From Saitoella complicata NRRL Y-17804 (Eukaryota; Ascomycota; Saitoellomycetes; Saitoellales; Saitoellaceae), in NCBI RefSeq assembly GCF_001661265.1, contig NW_017567005.1, forward strand, positions 124,001 to 188,000: a DNA stretch of 64,000 nucleotides, written 5' to 3'. The notes beneath the pieces were generated by a model. The model was not told where the DNA came from, made no database searches, and saw only the letters and a program-made list of their open reading frames with translations. The position numbers and the translations under genes were made by a program. Of the stretch, positions 21,590 to 30,363 are shown one piece after another. Within the stretch, counting starts at the first letter, position 1; the number at the start of each line of letters is the position of its first letter.

Positions 21590-21699
21590 TATTATCTTGT
21601 CGTGTTCTGCTCTGATCTCTTTCATTTGGCAGCTGCGGCGCGGAATCCGCGCGCGGGGGTGTGTTACGAAGAAAATGGGGTGTGCCAGGATCAGGACCC
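21590..21699 (-). repeat. Right terminal inverted repeat, 110 bp
   Basis: Reverse-complement partner of 20973-21082, differing at about seven positions, mostly transitions (C/T, G/A). The transition bias is compatible with cytosine methylation or mild RIP-like decay, but the count is too small to conclude. Confidence 0.88.
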
Positions 21700-21707
21700 C
21701 GAATTTA
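21700..21707. repeat. Target-site duplication, right copy (CGAATTTA)
   Basis: Identical to 20965-20972, immediately outside the right inverted repeat. Confidence 0.85.
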
Positions 21708-22011
21708 TGCTTTACAAACAAACAAACACCCTGGTAAGCTTGGACAGGCATTTGAATGAACGGCGATGAAAGGGACGGTTACGACGGGACTGTAAAATAG
21801 TAGCAAAGCCTTCCATTCCCCAAAGGCGGAGCACCTCTGTAAGCTTTTCTCATCTTAATTCTGTAGCAGGCAATCCAGGTTCATGTCGAGGGTGAGTAGG
21901 CTGCGCGCCACGAACGTCAGGCTCAGTCAGCGCCGCAGAACGCCAGACCCAGCATCATCCAGACAGCACCACCACCCGTCTTTTTGTCTCGAGCATACAC
22001 TCCCAAGAGCC
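21708..22011 (+). promoter_or_regulatory. Interval upstream of the MAPKK gene
   Basis: 304 bp between the MULE-like element and the MAPKK ATG, holding the proximal promoter and 5' leader. It starts with an A/C-rich tract (ACAAACAAACAAACA) that could be the tail of the LINE. The open frame continues upstream of the ATG for 129 bp without family similarity. No specific factor site is assigned. Confidence 0.45.
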
Positions 22012-23727
22012 ATGGCCGATCCTTCAGAAGACTTCGCAAAGCTCGACATTAACCGTCCTCCGAAGCCTGAAGCCGCGTCGACTCCGTCCTTGGTTACCCC
22101 TGGATCGGAACAACCCCCGAGTCCGTTGGTGAATCTCTCTACATCACAGACCCAGACTCCTCTTCGTCTACCGCTTCCGGAAGCGAGATCATCGCCAGAA
22201 GTTCCAACAATCCAGACGAGAAGTCCCAATCCGCTGTCCGCTACCCACTCTGCACGCCGTCCTTCGCAGATGCCCGGAGGCGGTGTGCAAGGTGTAGTCA
22301 ACGGTGTACCCGTCAGAGCCGGTGTCGGAGGTGTAGCTCCGTCTCCACCGGGATCAATGCGCGGGTTACCGGCAAATATCCAGGAGCGAATGCTCGCTTT
22401 CCAACAATCTCGCTCAGCAAAAGCAAGCGCGGCAGGAACCCCTTCAACCCCTGCTAGTCCATCCGCACAACAAAGACTACCCCCTCAACAAAGGCCACAA
22501 GCACATAACTGGGTCAGTGAGGCTGGTGTTCCGGGGGCTGCACAGTTGAAGTTGCCAGGTGTCGGACCTGTTGCCGGTGGTGGGTTGAAAATGCCTCCAG
22601 GTGGATTAGCAGCTAGGAGAAAGGGCGGATTGAAGTTGGTCGATGCTATGGGACCAGCGGCTCCTAAGAAGGAGGAGACGGCGTTTTCGAATTTCTCAAA
22701 GTACGTCAATGCCGAGAACGGCTCACTGAACTTTGCTGGCAAGGCTGTTATTTCATCGGAAGGTGTCAATTTCTCGTCTGGTGAAAGTTTCAAGATCTCA
22801 ATGAACGATCTTACTCTCCTTGAGGAGCTCGGCAAGGGAAACTATGGTACCGTTCATCGTGTGCTACATAAGCCCACCAACGTCACTATGGCCCTGAAAG
22901 AGGTTCGTCTCGAGCTTGACGAGGCCAAGTTCAGTCAGATCATCATGGAGTTGGATATCTTGCACAAAGCAATATCACCACAGATCGTCGAGTTCTACGG
23001 TGCTTTCTTTGTGGAGACTTGTGTTTACATCTGCATGGAGTACATGTCCGCTGGTTCGATCGACAAGCTCTATGGTGATGGTATCCCCGAAGATGTTCTT
23101 GGCAAGATTACCCTTGCGATGGTCAAGGGTCTCAAGACTTTGAAGGACGAACACAACATCATTCATCGTGATGTTAAGCCTACCAACGTTCTCGTCAACG
23201 AGAAGGGCATTGTCAAGCTTTGCGATTTCGGTGTGTCTGGTAACTTGGTGGCGAGTATTGCAAAGACGAATATCGGATGTCAGTCATACATGGCTCCAGA
23301 GCGAATCAAGGCGGAGAATGCGGGTCAGATTACCTACACCGTCCACTCAGATATCTGGAGTCTGGGTCTGTCGATGTTGGAGATGGCGAAGGGTGGATAC
23401 CCCTACGATCCTTCGACGTACAACAATATCTTTGCTCAGTTGCAGGCGATTGTCGACGGCGAGCCGCCTGAGCTTCCTGAAGACTTCTCTGAAGACGCTA
23501 AGGATTTCGTTAGGCAGTGCCTCAACAAGTCGCCGCGGAACAGACCGAATTACGCTCAGCTTTTGCGACACCCTTGGTTGCATCGCTGGGAAACCGAAGA
23601 GGTTGACATGGCCGGTTGGGTCAAGAGAGCACTTGAAGCCCGTGAGAAGGCGAAGAAGGAGGGTGTGAAGGAGGAGAAGCCAAAGCCGGCGTTGCACAAG
23701 GTTGATCTTCTGTCGACCAGAGGATGA
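22012..23727 (+). CDS. pbs2: MAP kinase kinase Pbs2/Wis1 type (HOG pathway)
   Basis: Dual-specificity kinase that activates the Hog1/Sty1 stress MAPK. 571 residues, intronless. A Pro/Ser/Thr-rich N-terminus (1-235) precedes the Pbs2 hallmark NFAGKAVISSEGVNFSSGES and the kinase domain: glycine loop from G274 (GKGNYG), K296, HRD aspartate D387 in HRDVKPTN, DFGVSG, and the activation loop SIAKTNIGCQSYMAPE with S415 and T419 as the SxxxT phosphosite pair. The start is the ATG at 22012 in CCATGG context. The 21.9-kb upstream extension in frame is Arg/Ser-rich and unlikely to be coding. Transposon sequence ends about 310 bp upstream. Confidence 0.94.
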   Translation: MADPSEDFAKLDINRPPKPEAASTPSLVTPGSEQPPSPLVNLSTSQTQTPLRLPLPEARSSPEVPTIQTRSPNPLSATHSARRPSQMPGGGVQGVVNGVPVRAGVGGVAPSPPGSMRGLPANIQERMLAFQQSRSAKASAAGTPSTPASPSAQQRLPPQQRPQAHNWVSEAGVPGAAQLKLPGVGPVAGGGLKMPPGGLAARRKGGLKLVDAMGPAAPKKEETAFSNFSKYVNAENGSLNFAGKAVISSEGVNFSSGESFKISMNDLTLLEELGKGNYGTVHRVLHKPTNVTMALKEVRLELDEAKFSQIIMELDILHKAISPQIVEFYGAFFVETCVYICMEYMSAGSIDKLYGDGIPEDVLGKITLAMVKGLKTLKDEHNIIHRDVKPTNVLVNEKGIVKLCDFGVSGNLVASIAKTNIGCQSYMAPERIKAENAGQITYTVHSDIWSLGLSMLEMAKGGYPYDPSTYNNIFAQLQAIVDGEPPELPEDFSEDAKDFVRQCLNKSPRNRPNYAQLLRHPWLHRWETEEVDMAGWVKRALEAREKAKKEGVKEEKPKPALHKVDLLSTRG

Positions 23728-24173
23728 TCGAAATGGTTTGACAAAGAACGGGAAACGTTGTATGATATACCTTTTTTGGATTACGCGCATAAATAATCAA
23801 GTCATTCGGGGCTTTACGGGAGATGGCAACAGCAAGCATTCTTTTGGACCGGAAAAGGAAAAGACGGGAAGAACGGAGGATGTGGATCATGCTGGGTGTG
23901 CTTTTTTCTTTTTACTTTTTCAGCTCTTCATCTGTACGGCATGTTATGGAGCCCTTGATGGGCACTCCTTGGTTTACCTCTCTTTCTTGGGTTTGGTGAT
24001 TTATTACTTGCTGGCTGCGGTTGCCTTTTTGGATACATATACGTATACTCATTATAGGAGGGATTGCATTATTATTACCCTAACTAGATTCAACGCCCGC
24101 TATATGTCCCAAGCACCCTGTCCATGATTGTCCCGTTCGTGCTGTGCTATGCTCATTGCATTGCTCGGCTTCC
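23728..24173. other. Convergent intergenic region
   Basis: 446 bp between the stops of the MAPKK gene and the PH-like gene. T-rich tracts near 23905 and an AT-rich stretch near 24000-24070 look like 3' UTR and polyadenylation sequence. Nothing else recognised. Confidence 0.5.
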
Positions 24174-26884
24174 TCAGTTCGAGGATCTCAAAGTATCAAA
24201 TACCCTTCCTTGCTCCTTGTCCGATTTGAATTGTAGCAGGTAAACGCCCACACCATGCACTCTCACCGCGATACCGAACTTTCCCATTTTCTCACAATCT
24301 CTTTCATTCACGTACGTATCAACAAGCTGCTGCTCCTTCTTGCCCTTACCCACAGTCAGAACCACCCGCTTCGATGGACCCTTGCTTCGTCCGCTATGGC
24401 TATTCATGAAGCTCGAAATGGAGTTTGTGGATACGGATTGAGTCATTCCCACACCATGGCCAAGTACGGGTGCTGCCTGCTTCGCGGACGAGATGGTTAG
24501 CTTGGCGGAACCATTCCCGATCTGCCTCCAGTTGTTGGCTTCAATTCGAGCGAACAGCTTGACCTTGGCGTCCTTGACGAGCACCTCACCGGCCTCAGGC
24601 GAAGCTGCCTCCACTGGTATAGGAGCATCGTTGGAACCTGCCTGACTGATGCTGTCGTAAACTGCGTTGTACAAGGCATCAGCCTGTTCAACCGCCTCTA
24701 CCTTGAAGCGGTAATACTCCCTTTGAGTTCGATCGAGAGCAAACCCGATGATGAGGTGCTGAGGCTTCTCCTCGTTGCGCTGCAATGTCGTCTCACTGTC
24801 CACAGCAAGGGCCACGAGCTCCTCCTCGCCAAGGACCAGATCGTCCGCGGCCTGTACTGCAGGGAAGTTGATCTGGAGCAAGCAGTATCTGTCCTCCGGA
24901 AAGGTGGTGAGAATGCACTTGGCACCCTCAACGAGGTCTTGCCAATTTTCATCCTCCCAAAGATAAACATCCGCTTGGATGGCGATTTTCATGGATTGGG
25001 CATTGTATCCACCGACAATAGGAGAGCTTGACTCATGGAACACAGTGTCAAGCAGCGTCGGTGTCAGCAAGGGTTCCCCAGTACGGACACCATTGCCTGA
25101 GGTTGGTGTTGGAGTAACAGACCGTTCCGGGAAATCCTCGACACCACTCAGAGAGGGCTCAATGGCCTCTTCTTGAGGTGCCAGTTGACTCGGAACCTCG
25201 TTGTGAGATACCGGAGGCGACGGTGGTCTCCTCAAAGGTGCCATAGTCGGAGGTGGTGCTCGCAGAGGAGACGCTTCCGGCCTTGGTGGAAACGTGAACT
25301 TCACAGGCGAACCTGCCATACCGCCCATATACCCTGCCACAACCTTCGAAGGACTTTCATCCACCAACGCATCTCCAAAATTGAAGTCCGGGAGCTTTGG
25401 CGGTTCCAGAGGCGTTCTCGTCAGGTTAGCCGGTAAGATCGGACTCGATTGTGTGGTACCGAAGCTCGAGACTGGTGATGCAGACCGGAATGTCGCTGGT
25501 GACGAGACATGTGGTGAGGGGAGGGTGAGATGTGGTGCTGGAAGCGGGATTGCAGGTGTCGTAGGTAATTGCGGGGTGGACGGGCCCAGATTCGATGATG
25601 CAGCATACGGTGTTGTAGGCGTCCATGCGCCGTTGGGGGTTCCGGGACGGGGTCTCTCAGCATGTGGTGGGGGTACTGGTAATAGATGTGGCGGCGGAGG
25701 CGGTGGCACGTCCTCAGTAGCGAGAGCGTCTTTCGCCCAGGAGGAACCGGACGGAGGTGGTGTGGGTAGAGGATCATTCAATGATTTGGGTTGCACAACC
25801 GGAGTGACCGGGTCCTCCTCTTGCGGCGGTTGAAAGTGTCCCATGCTTGACAACCCAAGTGATAGGCGATGATCAAAGTCCCAGGCAAACTTATTTGGCG
25901 TAGGCGTAACATCATCATCTGACTGTGGGTTGGGCGTACCGTTCGTACCAAGACTCTCCTGTCGACGATGCATAACCGTTCTGGCCCTCCGCAGGATAGA
26001 ACCAGCCCGTGGACTTCGAGTCGGCGAGTTTCTGAAGGTTCCAAACTTCGATGATGCAAGTTGAGGCGTCTTCGTCTCCTCATATACATGTTGTGTCGCC
26101 AGTTCTTCCTCTCCTAGATACACTTCGCCATGTACAGGCGGTGCTGGCGGCGGCATCGAGGGCGAACGCACACCCTCATCTTCCTCAATAATCCCAAGAT
26201 CCAGACCAAGACCAACCTTTGCAGCCCCCACACTCCTCAACTCATCATCTTCATCCTCCATATCCTCCGCAACATCACTCAACTCAGCATCCTCATCCCT
26301 CCTAACCGGCGGCATCGGGAACGGCGCCAACCACGAGTCTCTGATCACACCTTTCTCATCCTCAAGCTGCGCACTCTGTGCTGGCGGTAGTGGTGGTGAT
26401 CGCATTGGCGGCGGGACCAGGCGGAAAGCGTTTGTGGATCTTGCTGATGCTGGAGGTTCCCCATAGGTGGGAGTAGAGGTTGGGAAGTTCACGAAGGCAG
26501 CGCGGATTTCTTGCTCTGTAGGAGGGTTCTCAAGAGGTGTAACAACGAGCTGGGGTGGTGCACCGGTTATCCGTGGAGGTTCTGCTGCGATATGTTGTGG
26601 TTGCTCCGGTTCCCGAGTGATTGCCGATGGCGTAACGAACGTCGAAGGTTGTGCTGGACCGGTTAATGTCGCAGACACGGGCTGAAACGATAATCAGAGA
26701 CGAATTCCCAACTTCACAGACAGAACTCACCGTTCCAGTCTGAGACTCATCCTCCTCAATCGGCTTCCTCGGCTTAACCACAATCGGATCAGGCTTCTTC
26801 TTTCTCTGCAAACACCTCGTTAGCCCTCATTCGTACACGTTCTAGCCATCTACACACTTGAAAGGTCTTCACAAAGGCCTTCAT
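24174..26884 (-). CDS. Uncharacterised Pro-rich protein with C-terminal PH-like regions
   Basis: Exons 26858-26884, 26731-26805 and 24174-26681 (introns 52 and 49 bp, the first with branch GCTAAC) give 869 residues starting MKAFVKTFQ, RKKKPDPIVVKPRKP. Residues about 40-560 are disordered, Pro/Ser/Thr-rich with acidic patches and repeated SP/TP sites. The C-terminal 280 residues look folded: one block around MKIAIQADVYLWEDENWQDL to FKVEAVEQADALYNAVYDSI, and a second from AKVKLFARIEANNWRQIG to VYLLQFKSDKEQGRVFDTL. Both resemble PH/RanBP1-type beta sandwiches ending in a helix. I do not recognise the family. The basic N-terminus is encoded by tiny exons, which annotation pipelines could miss. 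Confidence 0.85.
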
Positions 26885-27121
26885 GATACTCCTGATCCAA
26901 CAGCAATAACCCGTAATACCAAGCTTTTGCGCTTTGACCTACCGGGAGGTACTTAGCAGAATTAAGCTTTGCGGTGGAAGACGCGCCGAAACGCGCTTGA
27001 AATGCAAGGGTTCGACCAGACGCCCGTGGGATGTCGCAGCAGCAGTCAGAGTTACCGAGCGAGGACTTTCAAGGATTTCGATAATGGCAGCTAGATGATG
27101 CTAAATGGCGTGATGGATCGT

Positions 27122-28660
27122 TTACTCCTCCTCTTGCATCTCCACCACCAGCGTCTCAATCTCTCCCTTCGCCAATGGCACACTCAATACCTCCAGTCCA
27201 CCCTGATCTTTCCGACTCACCACCATGTTATGATCATAGAACTCCCTCAACTGCGTTCTGAAAGTCAACTCATTCGACACCAAGAACTCCGTAACACAGT
27301 TGTCATACAGTGTCCGATACGGTATGCCGTCCGTATCTGATTCAGAATCGGAAGCGAGTTGTGCGAGGAGAAGTTGGAGGTAGATTCCCCGTGCATTGGA
27401 AGTAAGGGAGGAAAGCACGTATTTGATACCGCGCAAGCCACCTGCTCGTGCACCAGATCCTGCAACACCAAGTACATTCGCATCGAAAGATGTCTCGACT
27501 TTTAGTGGCTCAAATGTCGTCGCATCATGCCAGATGAACCGTAACTTTTCGCTTTTAGCTGCATCCCAGAGTAAGGGAGCGTTGACGTGATCGATTGAGG
27601 CAATGAGGTGGATTCGGGGGTGTTCGGCGAGGAGTGAGATGGCTGTTTGGACTTTGTCAGGGCGGAGGGTTTCGCCGTCGATATTGTGGATGAGAAGCAC
27701 CAGGTCGTCCAGGGGTGGATCCGGAGATGAGAGAAAGCTGACAATATTTGTTAGGATGTCGGCGGGTTGGTTGCCGAAATGCAGCTTGGCATCGGGTGCT
27801 GATGCCTCGAGGGCTCCTGCGATTGACTCGAGCATCCCGCGCAGTGTCAGAGATGGAGAGAAGCCGTTTACGACCAACACTGGCCGTTCGCTGCAGTGTT
27901 CTCGGACAAATTCCGTGAGCAGGTTCCTCTTACTGCCATATCCGTATAGCAGTAGGTTGAACCCAACACTCAGTTCGAATGCCCACTGCGCGAACAATTC
28001 TTTGTGGAGAGATAACAGATTTGCGCGTTCATCTGGGTGGTCGACAGGCAGTGATGCCAATGTCTTCAGGTAAGTCGCATGCTCCATCTGTGGCATTTGC
28101 GAGAGTGTGTTATTTGACGTCGTCGTTTTCGACTGCAGCGTGCTAAAGTAGCTTTCATAGCCACTACCATGAGGTGCTGACTTGATGTTGGTGTGCTCCA
28201 CAATGGCGTCGTCATCCTCTTGTTCTTCCTGTTCCAGGTCGCTCTCCTCATCTTCGTCACTTGAAGACTCTCCCTCCAGTGTTTTCTGTATGACTCTCCT
28301 CGTTCTTCTTCTTGAATGTGAGCGGTCCGCGTTCACTACATCGATCCCCTGCACCTCTCCCTTTCTCCCTTTCTTCGTCGGTGTTTTTGGTGGGTCGTCG
28401 TCCTCTGGCTCTTCCTTTCGCGCCAGATCCAGCCGGCGCTGGAAGCTCGGCGTGCTCTTCTTCGATTGAAACCCGAACAAGGCCTTTTTTGGCGTGCCCA
28501 TAGCCGGTCCATCCTCCTCGTCCGAGGGATCGCTCGCCAAGTCTGCCGCCGAGATGACATTCTTCAATGGCGACTTAGAAGGAGAGACGGCAACCGACCT
28601 CATCGACCTCGGCGTACCCAGCTCAGGCTTCTTAGGAGTCCCATTGGCCGACCTCTTCAT
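27122..28660 (-). CDS. orc2: Origin recognition complex subunit 2
   Basis: ORC subunit that marks replication origins. 512 residues, apparently intronless from the ATG at 28660 (MKRSANGTPKKPELGTPRS). The frame stays open about 100 bp further up, without an ATG. The N-terminal 190 residues are disordered, basic and Ser/Pro-rich with an acidic patch. The ORC2 core follows with ELSVGFNLLLYGYGSKRNLL (AAA+-like P-loop region), PVLVVNGFSPS and LVLLIHNIDGE, then a C-terminal winged-helix region. It is divergent from ARG7 across 189 bp. Confidence 0.94.
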   Translation of the reverse strand: MKRSANGTPKKPELGTPRSMRSVAVSPSKSPLKNVISAADLASDPSDEEDGPAMGTPKKALFGFQSKKSTPSFQRRLDLARKEEPEDDDPPKTPTKKGRKGEVQGIDVVNADRSHSRRRTRRVIQKTLEGESSSDEDEESDLEQEEQEDDDAIVEHTNIKSAPHGSGYESYFSTLQSKTTTSNNTLSQMPQMEHATYLKTLASLPVDHPDERANLLSLHKELFAQWAFELSVGFNLLLYGYGSKRNLLTEFVREHCSERPVLVVNGFSPSLTLRGMLESIAGALEASAPDAKLHFGNQPADILTNIVSFLSSPDPPLDDLVLLIHNIDGETLRPDKVQTAISLLAEHPRIHLIASIDHVNAPLLWDAAKSEKLRFIWHDATTFEPLKVETSFDANVLGVAGSGARAGGLRGIKYVLSSLTSNARGIYLQLLLAQLASDSESDTDGIPYRTLYDNCVTEFLVSNELTFRTQLREFYDHNMVVSRKDQGGLEVLSVPLAKGEIETLVVEMQEEE

Positions 28661-28849
28661 CCCTTGTAAATCCTCGGTGTTTTCTGGGTCTCTGTGTTTG
28701 GGCGAACCTTGCAGTATATATCTGGGGCACTGCAAGGGGCCATCGCGGGGTGATCTCACCAGTCATCTCGACCTCGACGAAATCAAGAAAGGTAACGTAG
28801 ACATTGAGCACTTGATCCGGTATCTGAGTACTAATTATTTGCATTAGAG
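28661..28849. promoter_or_regulatory. Divergent ORC2/ARG7 promoter
   Basis: A 189-bp spacer between two divergent starts. The TGACTC core of fungal Gcn4/CPC1 sites occurs at 28851-28856, overlapping the ARG7 start codon itself, so it is probably coincidental. No other site was assigned. Confidence 0.4.
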
Positions 28850-30199
28850 ATGACTCGACCACAATCTCTGGCAGCTAGGGTAGCTATGGCCGTCAGGAAT
28901 AGCTCCGCAGCATCTCACGCCGACCCTCATAAGGCCGCGGCATCCTCGAAAGCACGATTCGTCCCCAGCACCGGCACATACCCCCAGGGCTTCAATGTCT
29001 CCGGTATTCACTGTGGTGTGAAGAAGGATGGTAAATCCCTCGATCTCGCTGTGGTGGCCTCCGATGTGCCATGTACTGCCGCTGCCGTCTTCACCAAGAA
29101 CGTCTTTCAGGCTGCTCCCGTCCAGGTGTCAAAGGAGACTTTGGTCGGTACCCACGGGCGTGATATCCGTGCCATTGTCTGTAACTCTGGCTGCGCGAAT
29201 GCTGTCACTGGTCAGGGAGGTTACGAGGACGCGCAGGCTATGTCCAAGGCTGTTGATGTGCTCCTCGGCGAGACTACCTCTACCCACCGTACCTTGGTCA
29301 TGTCCACCGGTGTCATTGGACAGCGTCTCCCTATCGACAAGATCGTCACTAACATTCCTAAAGCCTACAAGCACAGGGGCTCTGATCACTCGCACTGGCT
29401 CGACTGCGCCAAGGCCTTCACCACTACCGACACCTTCCCCAAGCTCGGCTCCAAGACCTTCGGTGTTGCTGGAAAGACCTACCGCATTGCCGGCATCGCC
29501 AAGGGTGCTGGTATGATTCACCCCAACATGGCCACCCTTCTCGGTTTCATGGCTACCGACGCCCCTGTCTCCGCAACCGCTCTTCAGTCCATCCTCAAGC
29601 ACGCTGTCGACCGCTCTTTCAACGCTATCTCCGTCGATGGTGACATGTCCACCAATGACACCGTTGCTATCCTAGCGAACGGCGCTGCAGGCGGTCCCGT
29701 CATCGAGCAGGATGGTGAGGGCTACGATGCTCTCCGTGATGTTGTTACCGAGTTTGCTGCTGACATGGCCAAGTTGGTCGTCCGTGACGGTGAGGGTGCT
29801 ACGAAGTTCGTTACCATCAAGGTTAAGGACGCACTTACCTTCGAGGACGCAAAGACTGTTGCCTCTACCATTGCTACCTCTGCGCTCGTGAAGACCGCTC
29901 TCTTTGGACAGGATGCTAACTGGGGTCGCATTCTCTGTGCTACCGGCTACGCAGGCGTCCCCGTCATTCCTACCAAGACCTCCGTCTCCTTCATCCCTAC
30001 TGATGGTTCTCCGGAGTTGAAGTTGTTGGTGAACGGCGAGCCCGAGAATGTTAACGAGGAGCGTGCCTCTGAGATCTTGGCTTTGGAGGACCTTGAGATT
30101 GAGGTCAGGCTGGGAACTGGAGGTGGTCATGAGGCGACTTACTATACTTGCGACTTCTCCTACGAGTACGTCAAGATCAACGGTGACTACCGTACCTAG
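28850..30199 (+). CDS. arg7: Bifunctional ornithine acetyltransferase / N-acetylglutamate synthase
   Basis: ArgJ-family mitochondrial enzyme that moves the acetyl group from N-acetylornithine to glutamate in the acetyl cycle of arginine synthesis. 449 residues, intronless. The N-terminal 35 residues are rich in Ala, Ser, Arg and Lys, as in a mitochondrial presequence. The self-cleavage motif [13 protein letters not shown] is intact; cleavage is expected before T229, giving alpha and beta chains, and T229 becomes the nucleophile. The C-terminus [12 protein letters not shown] matches the family. Codon use is strongly C-ending, suggesting high expression. Confidence 0.96.
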   Translation: MTRPQSLAARVAMAVRNSSAASHADPHKAAASSKARFVPSTGTYPQGFNVSGIHCGVKKDGKSLDLAVVASDVPCTAAAVFTKNVFQAAPVQVSKETLVGTHGRDIRAIVCNSGCANAVTGQGGYEDAQAMSKAVDVLLGETTSTHRTLVMSTGVIGQRLPIDKIVTNIPKAYKHRGSDHSHWLDCAKAFTTTDTFPKLGSKTFGVAGKTYRIAGIAKGAGMIHPNMATLLGFMATDAPVSATALQSILKHAVDRSFNAISVDGDMSTNDTVAILANGAAGGPVIEQDGEGYDALRDVVTEFAADMAKLVVRDGEGATKFVTIKVKDALTFEDAKTVASTIATSALVKTALFGQDANWGRILCATGYAGVPVIPTKTSVSFIPTDGSPELKLLVNGEPENVNEERASEILALEDLEIEVRLGTGGGHEATYYTCDFSYEYVKINGDYRT

Positions 30200-30363
30200 G
30201 TTGTGAGGAAGGAGCAACACATATAGAATGAACGTATCAGAATGTTGATCATTGCAATACGTTCACAAAGGCCAACTGTCTCACGGAAAGCCCTATCACG
30301 AGGGTTATGTATTACGTCTTGTAAGTAAATAAGTTAATCGTACCCGTAAGTCATTTCAATACT

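Larger units (their letters stand above)
20973..21699 (+). mobile_element. MULE-like non-autonomous DNA transposon, 727 bp
   Basis: Bounded by inverted repeats of about 110 bp beginning GGGTCCTGATCCTGGCACAC and flanked by a perfect 8-bp duplication. The interior codes, in one plus-strand frame ending at 21535, for a Pro/Gln/Arg-rich tail with a zinc knuckle, C-GL-C-RRPS-H-DRRT-C (CX2CX4HX4C). Knuckles of this kind close many Mutator-like transposases. No MULE catalytic domain is present, so this appears to be an internal-deletion derivative that kept only the transposase C-terminus. Long inverted repeats plus a short duplication favour MULE. hAT usually has short repeats; KDZ/Zisupton elements also make 8-bp duplications and remain an alternative. 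Confidence 0.8.

Noticed and set aside
27008-27017. GGGTTCGACC resembling a tRNA B box
   Set aside because: No A box, acceptor stem or cloverleaf can be formed around it.
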